From: Cyrtodaria siliqua
Lineage: Eukaryota; Mollusca; Bivalvia; Adapedonta; Hiatellidae
Direction of reading: 5' to 3'
NCBI GenBank assembly: GCA_037043455.1
Contig: JAWPHD010011218.1
Span: 21,883-85,882 of the forward strand
DNA: 64,000 bases
Shown: one piece after another, positions 22,322 to 32,000 of the stretch
Position numbering within the stretch: the stretch's first letter is position 1
Layout: every line of letters starts with the position of its first letter
Position numbers and translations under genes: made by a program
Notes under the pieces: generated by a model
Database searches by the model: none
What the model was told of the DNA's origin: nothing
The model's input: the letters and a program-made list of their open reading frames with translations, nothing else

Positions 22322-23398
22322 CTTGTGTCCCATACTTCAATATTGCCTTGTGTCCCATACTTCAATATTGCCTTGTGTCCCATACTTCAATTTTGCCTTG
22401 TGTCCCATACTTCAATATTGCCTTGTGTCCCATACTTCAATTTTGCCTTGTGTCCCATACTTCAATATTGCCTTGTGTCCCATACTTCAATATTGCCTTG
22501 TGTCCCATACTTCAATATTGCCTTGTGTCCCATACTTCAATATTGCCCTGTGTCCCATACTTCAATTTTGCCTTGTGTCCCATACTTCAATATTGCCTTG
22601 TGTCCCATACTTCAATATTGCCTTGTGTCCCATACTTCAATTTTGCCTTGTGTCCCATACTTCAATATTGCCTTGTGTCCCATACTATTGCCTTGTGTCC
22701 CATACTTCAATATTGCCTTGTGTCCCTTACTTCAATATTGCCTTGTGTCCCATACTTCAATATTGCCCTGTGTCCCATACTTCAATATTGCCTTGTGTCC
22801 CATACTTCAATATTGCCTTGAGTCCCATACTACTGCCTTGTGCCCAATTCTTCAATATTGCCTTGAGTCCCATACTACTGCCTTGTGACCAATTCTTCAA
22901 TATTGCCTTGTGTCCCATACTTCAATATTGCCTTGTGTCCCATACTATTGCCTTGTGTCCCATACTTCAATATTGCCTTGTGTCCCATACTTCAATATTG
23001 CCTTGTGTCCCATACTTCAATTTTGCCTTGTGTCCCATACTATTGCCTTGTGTCCCATACTTCAATATTGCCTTGTGTCCCATACTTCAATATTGCCTTG
23101 TGTCCCATACTTCAATATTGCCTTGTGTCCCTTACTTCAATATTGCCTTGTGTCCCATACTTCAATATTGCCTTGTGTCCCATACTATTGCCTTGTGTCC
23201 CATACTTCAATATTGCCTTGTGTCCCATACTATTGCCTTGTGTCCCATACTTCAATATTGCCTTGTGTCCTATACTACAATATTGCCTTGTGTCCCATAC
23301 TTCAATACTGCCTTGTGTCCCATACTTCAATATTGCCTTGTGTCCCATCTTCAATATTGCCTTGTGTCCCATCTTCAATATTGCCTTGTGTCCCTTTA
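22322..23398. repeat. 25-bp minisatellite x about 43
   Basis: The unit is 'cttgtgtcccatacttcaat' + 'attgc'. Recurrent variants include a T for A in 'caattttgc', a shortened 'catactattgc' and an 'agtcccatactactgc' form. Because 25 is not a multiple of three and the unit lacks stops, all three forward frames stay open for 160-390 codons. That is not evidence of a gene. Confidence 0.97.
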
Positions 23399-23860
23399 AA
23401 GTAACTTGTCTTTATTTATCCTTATATATATGAACATTAATAACAAAACAGTTTGTGCAGTTAAAGGTATCACATTACCGGACCTGCGCAGGCTAATGAA
23501 ACGGTAAAAAACCTATGCTTGTATGTTTATACGTTGCATAGTACCCATGTAGACGAATTCAAACATTTATTTAGGTATAAAGTACACCATAACACACTAT
23601 AAATAGGCCAACATTGCATGTTGCTATTTTAGAGGGTGTACACCACAAGGTTTTAAAGGGGGTACGCCGCCAGGTTTTTCGTGGGGGTCTAGGGGTCTGC
23701 CTTAAAACTGACATACGATAAAATGGTATTTTCTATTCTTAAGGGCCTAAACGTAATGAATGAGCATAAACACGACCCCTTATTTATAAGCAAATCCATT
23801 TTGCACAGTAGTATGTGCTGTCCTAGGTTAAGCTCCATGGTTAATTTACTAGGTGTGAGG
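23399..23860. other. Intergenic sequence with no gene seen
   Basis: It contains a short direct repeat around 'gggtgtacaccacaaggttt' and 'gggtacgccgccaggttttt' at 23635-23680. Nothing else is recognisable. Confidence 0.4.
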
Positions 23861-24620
23861 TCAATATGACCTTGACCTTCGACCTTCTAACAAAAAAGTG
23901 CTTCATGTTGGCGGGTATTTATGCTTTAAAAGTGTTTGTGACCTTGACCTTTAATCTTCTGACCCCACCAAAAATAAGGCTCTTCCTTTCAACAAGGGCA
24001 ATGCACTTGTGAAATATCATGAGTGTGAATGTTTTAGGAAGTTATTTAAAAAATGTGAATTTCCATTTTAGACCATGGTGATCTTGACATTTGACCTGCT
24101 GACCCCAAAACAACAGGGTTCCTCCTCTTACCAAGAGTAAGGTACTTATGAAGTTTCATGAGTGTGGGCATCATGGTTTCCACGTTAATGTTCAGAACAA
24201 GTATTTCCATATAAGGCCATGGTGGCCTTGACCCTTGACAAACTGACCCCCCCCCCTCCCCCCCCCCCCCCCCCCCCCCCCCAAAAACAGGAATCTCCTC
24301 TCACCAAGGACAATGTACCTATAATGTTTCATGAATGTGGCGGTTATGGTTTGGAAGTTATCACTCAGAATGCATATTGCCTTATAAGCAAAGGCGACCT
24401 TGACTTTTGACCTACTAACCCCCAAAAACAATAGGGTTCCTCCTCTCACCTAGGGCAATGTACCTGTGAAGTTTCATGAGTGTATGTGTCATGGTTTCAA
24501 AGTTATCATCCTGAATGCATAGTTCCATATAAGGTGAATGTGATCTTGACCTTCGACCTACTGACCCCCAAATAGATAGGAATCCTCCTCTCACCTAGGG
24601 CAATGTACCTATTAAGTTTC
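23860..24620 (+). repeat. 'TGACCTTGACC' dispersed repeat, about five tandem units
   Basis: Units of about 145-165 bp carry 'tgaccttgacctt', 'gacctactgacccc', 'cctcctctcacc' and 'gaagtttcatgagtgt'. Related arrays are at 36480..36690 and 56520..57170. A poly-C run interrupts the third unit (24247..24282). Confidence 0.8.
24247..24282 (+). repeat. Poly-C tract of about 36 bases with one T
   Basis: It is an expansion of the 'ctgaccccc' position inside the surrounding repeat unit. The frames crossing it give proline or glycine runs and are not genes. Confidence 0.9.
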
Positions 24621-24735
24621 CCGCCATCCATAAGAATCCATATTTCCTCACTTTCAGTGGGACTCGATCCCGCAGCGGTGAGTGGCGAAGGTTTATAAAC
24701 GCAACATCGTTAACCATTCAGCCACGGAGACGCTG
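24617..24735 (-). mobile_element. tRNA-derived SINE, family A, copy 5 (5' half)
   Basis: On the minus strand, 'gtctccgtggctgaatggtt' is followed by 'gggatcgagtcccact' and the start of the family body. The rest is cut off. It is inserted at the end of the TGACC array. Confidence 0.8.
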
Positions 24736-24859
24736 TCACTTTTTAGGAACATAAGATTAAACATATGAACATTGGTATGATTGTATGAAGATATTAGAAA
24801 AGCTAGGTAAGGGTGTGACTTTAAACAAAAGGTCAATGACCTTGAAGCTCTACTGATAG

Positions 24860-25710
24860 ATTTTTGATAGCTAGGTCAACATTCCTGTGAAGTTTCATGA
24901 AAATCCATCAAGTAGTTTCATAGGAGTAGTCGCTACAAGTTTTCATTATATAACTCTATGTAAACAAAGATGGCGTCCATGTTTAATGTCAAATAATTTT
25001 TGACAAGGATCAACATCATGTCATACTGATCATTTTAGAAAAAGTCCCATATCAATATCACTTATAGTTTTCAAGAAGTAGTCGCTACAAATTTATTTAT
25101 TTTAAATCTATTTTTAGCCGTGGCAGCCATTTTGAATTTCCGGTCAGCCTGAAATTTTTCTAGGATCAACTAGACATCAAGAGCAACATTCCTGTGAAGT
25201 TTCATGAACATCCGTCAAGTAGTTTCAGAGGAGTAGTCGCTACAAGTTTTTACTATATAACTCTATGTAAACAAAGATGGCCACTGGCAGCCATGTTTAA
25301 CGTTGAATCAAAATAGTGTTCGAATAGGATCAACATCATGTCATGATCATTTTAGAAAAAGTCCCATATCAATATCACTTATAGTTTTCAAGAAGTAGTC
25401 GCTACAAACTTATTTTTTAAAAAATCAATTTTTAGCTGTGGTGGCCATCTTGAATTTCTGGCCATCCTGAATTTTTGCTAGGATCAATTAGACATCAAGA
25501 GCAACATTCCTGTAAAGTTTCATGAAAATCCGCCAAGTAGTTTCAGAGGAGTAGTCGCTACAAGTTTTTACTATATAATTCTATGTAAACAAAGATGGCC
25601 ACTGGCAGCCATGTTTAACGTCGAATCAAAACGATTTTTGACAAGGACCAACATCATGTCATGCTGATCATTTTAAAAAAAGTCCCATATCAATATCACT
25701 TATAGTTTAC
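24860..25710. repeat. About 310-bp tandem repeat, nearly 3 units
   Basis: 'caacattcctgtgaagtttc' recurs at about 24877, 25183 and 25502. Each unit also carries 'ggagtagtcgctacaag', 'actctatgtaaacaaagatg' and 'gtcccatatcaatatcactt'. No coding. Confidence 0.85.
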
Positions 25711-26137
25711 AGACATTCGAGTAACCAATAGAAAGATTATTATTTTTTTGCAAACTTTCCTTGTAAACGATAATTATTATTGATTGTTGATCTATTGTCA
25801 ATTATCAACTGAGACAATAACGGTTATGGTCGAATGTCGATTGTCATGGTTCAGCGATCATTGTACGGGTTCGAACATTGTTTGTACATTAGACCAGGGA
25901 CAGGCTCATGGAGTGTCGTGGAAATGGTGGTGGTTATACTCATTATTGAGAAATTTTGCAACTTTTTTTAGTGACCCTTAGTGCATTCGGATAGCTACTG
26001 TGATTGTTTACCGGTGATAGAATACATTTTTGTCTTTGATTTGATACATAAAATATTAAAATCCATCAACTGGGGTGTTTTTTATGCGCCATTATATGCC
26101 CTGGTCCAAAACCTTTTTTACCGAGTATAGATCCCTT
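25711..26137. other. Intergenic sequence with no gene seen
   Basis: A 65-codon forward frame (25784..25981) has no recognisable motif. Confidence 0.4.
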
Positions 26138-26365
26138 TTGTTTGTTTGTTTGAATGGTGTTTTACGTCATTTTCAACACAAGTAAGGTTATATATGATGG
26201 TCGATTTATTGTGGTGGCAGATCACCCACTTTTCCTGGATAGAACCAGTACTGTACACCTCCCGCCATCCGTAAGAATTGACACTTCCTCACTTATAAGT
26301 CGAGCTCCCAGTGGGATTTGAACACGCAGCGGTGAGAGGCGAGAAGGTTTACAAAAGCAACGATC
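26138..26365 (-). mobile_element. tRNA-derived SINE, family A, copy 6
   Basis: It has the family body ('ggatagaaccagtactgta', 'cgccatccgtaagaattgac'), a TTTG-rich tail on the + strand and a partial head ending at 'gaaggtttacaaaagcaacg'. Confidence 0.82.
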
Positions 26366-26419
26366 CCTTGCATTAATTGTACGATGCATATATTTGAAAA
26401 AATATTACATGTACAACAT

Positions 26420-26592
26420 AACTTGGGGCAACTCTGCAGTTCTGCAGGTGAGAAGGTTCTAGGCCCATTCTGCGTATTTTTTATCTAGATGTAAACGGAG
26501 AGTGAGCCTAGAATGTTCATTCCTGTTGGCACCATATAACCTTTTTGTGTTGGTGCGACGTAAAACCCCAATTCAACTCAAGTCAATTCTTG
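26420..26592 (-). repeat. Dispersed repeat family F, fragment
   Basis: It holds 'gcaactctgcagttctgcag', 'gagcctagaatgttcattcc' and 'ccccaattcaactcaagtca'. It is the inverse of the 5' third of the copy at 16788. Confidence 0.75.
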
Positions 26593-26599
26593 AATTTGT

Positions 26600-27900
26600 C
26601 GGAAACTAAGAAAATTTACTCAATGCAGATTTGTTATATCAATTCCTGCAACTTGATAAAATACTCATATGAAAATATATTTGCATCTTACAGTATAATA
26701 TAAGATTATGCTGCAGTGAAACATGGATTCAGGTACTCAGCAGTTAAGTGTTTTGGCTATTTACATAAGATGTAACAAGCATATCATTGTAAGAGCTGAT
26801 TACATCAACATATTAGTGAAATGTTGAATCCAAGGTCTTTGAATGCAGGTGTAGTTTATCTACACAGTAAAATGTGGCGAATATTTTATTTTTATTTTTA
26901 TTTTAAAATTGTTTAAATGATATAGCAAAAATTGAGCTTCCATACGCAATTAAATTCAGGTTTTATATCCCCATTTTGCCAGTTATATAGCATTAAGTGT
27001 TACAGATGGATATTATTTATTAGGCCAAATAAAATTATACCTGTGTTTACTGTAACATTGCTGAAAAAAATTGGGTAGGTAGGTAGGCATTTTATTTTAT
27101 TTTATTTTTTTATTTTATTTTTTGGCGAAGTTAATTTAAGGTGGCGATGAGCTTTGATGAATGGGAAAATGTGGTATTTTAAAAACTACAGTAGATAACA
27201 ATATGAAATTGTGTATACATGTGTTATTGTTTCCCAAAAGGCATGGCAACAACTGGATCTTTTCCCAATCACTTGCAATTATTGCAAAGGGGTAAAACAG
27301 TTTCATTTATTTTTCGCAAGTCCGGAAGAGGGTCAGTTCCAATAGCAGGACAATGAGCACATGAGTCGGCCGTGATAGCGTGAACATAATTATTATTATT
27401 ATTTATTTATTTATTTTTTTTTCAATAAAAAAAAAATGAGTCGGGGGTGTTTTCAGCGGGTCGGTCGGGTTACAGTAAACTCAGGAACAATTTTATTTGG
27501 CCTTAATAGTGACATCAAAAAGCAAAAACACACTGTATAGGAAGATATCAAATGCTAGCTAATCAATGGAGATGCATTTATAAGTGATATAAATGTCAGC
27601 AATTTACAGATGGTAATATTTTGGTAGACAATGAATATTGACATGTGATGCATAATCAGGTGTGTAGAATTGAAATAGCACATCAGCTCACAATTTTGCA
27701 TAATTTATTTTTTTTAACTCTTTCAAACTAATTTTAAATTGCAACATATACCTCTGAGATATTTACTTTAGTCTTTTATTGTTAAATCAATCAACACGTC
27801 TCACTGATTTTGTCAACAATATTTTTTAAATAGTAAACATTTTCAACCTAAGTTATAAATAAAACATAGGTGCAGTCCTACAATAATTGTGGTTGCATCT
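26600..27900. other. Intergenic sequence with simple (TTTTA)n and TTA runs
   Basis: A TTTTA-rich run lies at 27090-27125 and an ATT-rich run at 27385-27425. No gene or multi-copy repeat recognised. Confidence 0.5.
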
Positions 27901-27904
27901 GTAT

Positions 27905-28050
27905 TAACCCTTAACCCGCTACTTATATAATGGACTGTTCTTTGTTTGAATTCAGACCATTCCATTTGTGTGACAAAGGGTTACTCGCAGGCTGACCTGT
28001 GTTTACAATGGACGCATAGGCTATTATAGTTATGCTTAGCGGGTTAAGGT
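27905..28050. mobile_element. TIR element family N, copy 2
   Basis: It starts with 'ttaacccgctacttatataa' and ends with 'gcttagcgggttaa' in inverse. The interior has 'atggactgttctttgtttga' and 'accattccatttgtgtgac'. Non-coding, about 145 bp. Confidence 0.75.
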
Positions 28051-28169
28051 TAACTCTAAGCGTCTTGTATTCGAGGATAATGAGGAGAGCGCTTCAAAAA
28101 GATTTGAAAAGCATCGAGTTTCAAAGAGGAAAAATACGATATAGGAGTAAATAGAAACAATTTTCCTAT

Positions 28170-28382
28170 TAACTCTTAGCCTGCTAAGGGCGACTACAAC
28201 AGCCTTTGCAGACAGTGTAAACCCTGATCAGCCTGCCAGTAACTTGCAGGCTGATCAGGGTTTACACTGTATGGCTGCTCATCAGTCATTTACCCAAAAC
28301 ACACCTTTGTAACATAAATGGAATGGTCCAAATTCAAAGAAAGGACAGTCCATTATACATTGATAGCGGGCTAAGGGTTAAT
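28170..28382. mobile_element. TIR element family N, copy 3, with perfect 25-bp hairpin
   Basis: It is bounded by 'ttaactcttagcctgctaag' and 'agcgggctaagggttaa'. Inside, 28212..28236 and 28246..28270 are a perfect 25-bp inverted repeat around a 9-base loop. It has the same interior words as copy 2 in the opposite orientation. Confidence 0.8.
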
Positions 28383-28529
28383 GTTATTATAATACAATGT
28401 CTTGTGTAAATGATATTGTTTAAATGATCATTCATTATTACAATGGCTAAAAGTAACCACAATGAGATGAGAAAAAGGAAATGCATGGTCAAGTCACACT
28501 GTTGTGCTGTTAATGCATTTTTTTTTTTT

Positions 28530-28740
28530 TATTAGGGCTTGATCCCTATGGGCCAAGGCATTTTTTTTTATGTGAGGAAGTTATCCAGCTGGTTTGCGGA
28601 AACATCGGTGGCTCTACCCAGTTGCCCACCGGTGCTGAAAGGGCCACCTGGGGTCTTCCTCCACCAAAGGAAGCTGGAAAGTTGCCATATGACCTTGGCT
28701 GTTGGTGTGACTATAAAAAAAATCCAATTAAAAAAAATCC
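28530..28740 (+). mobile_element. SINE family B, head-truncated copy
   Basis: It matches the inverse of 49604..49880 through 'atgtgaggaagttatccagc', 'ggggtcttcctccacca' and 'gttggtgtgactataaa'. The tail is A-rich. The 70-residue frames on both strands are by-products. Confidence 0.8.
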
Positions 28741-28779
28741 TTTTTAGATAAGCAAATCCCACCTTCTTTGTGAATTACC

Positions 28780-28940
28780 TTGTATATAGAGTCCCTTGTA
28801 GCCACACTTTACTGGCAGGGTGACTTTATATAGAGTCCCTTGTAGCCATACTTTACTGGCAGGGTGACTTTATATAGAGTCCCTTGTAGCCATACTTTAC
28901 TGGCAGGGGCCACACTTTACTGGCAGGGTGACTTTATATC
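28780..28940. repeat. 44-bp tandem repeat x3.5
   Basis: 'gtcccttgtagcca' recurs at 28791, 28835 and 28879, with 'ctttactggcagggtgactt' between. The last unit is partially duplicated internally. It ends 40 bases before the last recognised LOXHD1-like exon. Confidence 0.93.
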
Positions 28941-28978
28941 TTAGGATGTCAAACATATACATGTACATCGGCACTCAC

Positions 28979-29081
28979 CTTGTCCAGAAACCAGCCAGGA
29001 CCAAATCCTGAGTTATCGTGACCAATACGTATTCTGTCTAACCGTCCAACACAAGGGGTCTCTATCACAAACTCGTCCTTG
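28979..29081 (-). CDS. LOXHD1: LOXHD1-like exon 10: rest of PLAT-C
   Basis: The acceptor is 'ctgttattgcag' and the donor AAG|gtgagt. 103 nt, phase 2 in, phase 0 out. It encodes [20 protein letters not shown], then [14 protein letters not shown] strong donor shows that transcription continues. The next exon should begin in phase 0 with a 'V.V.D...YYFPC..WL' peptide. Confidence 0.92.
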
Positions 29082-32000
29082 CTGCAATAACAGGTATATA
29101 CGTGTCAATTTTCTTTTATATATATACTCAGTTGCAAAAGAAGCTGGACGCTTTCAAAATTTTACTTTACACCCTATCCTCTTTATCAAGCGACAGTCCC
29201 TTAATGATTCGACCTATTGAAAAACAAATGACAGCATGATATTGGCAATGGAATGATAAAAACTTTGGTACCAAACATGGCATATTCATTTTGGAATTTG
29301 TCAATTTAATTCTAAATTTTTTTTATACAATTAAATCTAAACAAAACTCAGTGTCCACTTTCTTTTGCAACAGAGTATAAATATGTGCAATAAGTGTACA
29401 TGTTGGCCTTTTACATTAAAGGTCCATTAGAAGAATGGCAGAATGCAATCATTAAAATTAATAGAAGAATTATTACTACTTAATGCGTATGGCCCGAATA
29501 AAGCCACAGATAATATAAATTTTCTGACAAAGATTGCAGAATTTGTTTTAATAAATAATCATGAAACTTTATCAGTTTATGCATGAGTTTAACTGAAATT
29601 ATTCGCTTTGTTGAACGTTGACGTCAGCAACACTTTTTTTAAGTCATAACTCAATGTCACAGTTATTTTTGTGTTCAGACTTAGTTATTAATATTTAGCG
29701 ATTATGAATATTCTTTCACTGAGAAATCCCAATCTTCCACTGGTAAAAATGTAATAAAAAATCTTTACTATATTTTCGATATTTTGTATCCAAAAGTCCC
29801 CAAAAATTGTGGTATCCTAGGTATCCAACATGTTAATTAAAACATTTTGTGCCCGATTCATTCGAAGTTTACGGTCAATTAAAATATGACTGATATGACA
29901 TTTTTATAGTCAGCTTGAACATTTTCAAGTTTTTTAGATACTTTAGGAAATACCCGATGTGCCCCTTTGAAATCTATCAGTTCATTATCCATTGTTTAAT
30001 GTGCCATGTGTACATGTAATAGATAGAGTATGGTCTCACTGTATTGGTCGATTTAAACATCGAGATCAGCGTAGCCCATCTGTGTGTTTAAATCAACCAA
30101 CGAGATGGAAACATACTCGTAGCGTTTCCATTTCATCTGTCTGCCATTCTCTAACTTCTGATAACTGGTAGTTAGAGTACACCAGTCCATCTAACAGGCA
30201 TTATTTTAAATTAAATTATTTACAACATTGCAAATACAAAAGAAATGTCAGCGAGCAATGCCATAAGTCACCTTGTATTGTTGAGAATAAATATATCACC
30301 ATGTTCATTCAGTTGTATGTTCTTGGGCAAGGCACTTTCCCTTAGCCTCGTCCGTCGGATGGGAACATAAACCGGGCGGTCCCGTGTATCGGTCTATCCT
30401 CCAAGCATGTTAAAGAACCATAGGAATCTATATGATAATAAGACTAGGGCACGGTTCCCAGATTCCTTTATAACCTATACTGTGTTGATGAGCCGTTAAA
30501 CAACATTCAATCATTCAGTTGTATTATTATCTTGGTTTTGTATACACTACTCAACTTTTATAATCGGTCATGCAGGTTTTAAAAATAACACGAATACTAA
30601 AAACTGGAAATCAACGAAACACATACCAATCTTTTATTAAGTTTATCAACAAGGTTTTAGTCCAATCAAGGCAGATTCAGTTTTATAAATTGCTAGCGAT
30701 ATTGGTTAAACGACGCCAGTTAAAATTTCAAATGAAAATATGAATTATTAAAAAATATATAATTCTTTGAAAGTGACCGATTATAAAAGTTGAGTAGCAT
30801 ATAAGGAAAGTGTTCATACATGTAAACTGATCAATGCCAAGTTTGTGGGTTCATGTTGGGAATTGGGAGAAAGCCTGCCATCTAGTTAATAAGAAATGAT
30901 ATGCATATATGCTTTGTAGTAAATTTGCCGTTTACTACCAGTTTTAAATATGACACAAACACCGAAAACTTGTGAATTAATTCTCATATTTACATTATTT
31001 TCCCGTTGGTACTAACAAACAATAACGTGCCTATGGAGGTTACAGGGAATGCCCCCTACCCCCAATATGTATCATGAAGAATGGAAAATATTACAATAAT
31101 TATATGATACGTTTTTGTTTGAGAAATGAAAATGGTATTATGTAAAATATATGGCACTGCATTCAGGTGTCATTAGATTATATATGGCACTGCATTCAGG
31201 TGTCATTAGATTATATATGGCACTGCATTCAGGTGTCATTAGATTATATATGGCACTGCATTCAGGTGTCGTTAGATTATATATGGCACTGCATTCAGGT
31301 GTCATTAGCTTATATATGGCACTGCATTCAGGTGTCGTTAGATTATATATGGCACTGCATTCAGGTGTCATTAGATTATATATGGCACTGCATTCAGGTG
31401 TCATTAGATTATATATGGCACTGCATTCAGGTGTCATTAGATTATATATGGCACTGCATTCAGGTGTCATTATATTATATATGGCACTGCATTCAGGTGT
31501 CATTAGATTATATATGGCACTGCATTCAGGTGTCGTTAGATTATATATGGCACTGCATTCAGGTGTCATTAGATTATATATGGCACTGCATTCAGGTGTC
31601 ATTAGATTATATATGGCACTGCATTCAGGTGTCATTAGATTATATATGGCACTGCATTCAGGTGTCGTTAGATTATATATGGCACTGCATTCAGGTGTCA
31701 TTAGATTATATATGGCACTGCATTCAGGTGTCATTAGATTATATATGGCACTGCATTCAGGTGTCGTTAGATTATATATGGCACTGCATTCAGGTGTCGT
31801 TAGATTATATATGGCACTGCATTCAAGTGTCATTAGATTATATATGGCACTGCATTCAGGTGTCATTAGATTATATATGGCACTGCATTCAGGTGTTATT
31901 ATATTATATATGGCACTGCATTCAGGTGTCATTAGATTTACATTATCCAGCAGGGCAAAGCATTTCACTTGTGAAATTTGTGACATTTTACGAGCGAAGC

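Noticed and set aside
22322..23398. CRISPR array
   Set aside because: The units are contiguous with no unique spacers, and the DNA is animal nuclear.
22233..23433. Overlapping open frames of 164-388 codons as repeat-protein genes
   Set aside because: They are forced by a stop-free 25-bp tandem repeat and are open in all three forward frames, with the same sequence read three ways.
24192..24449. Frames with poly-Gly or poly-Pro
   Set aside because: They cross a poly-C tract inside a dispersed repeat.
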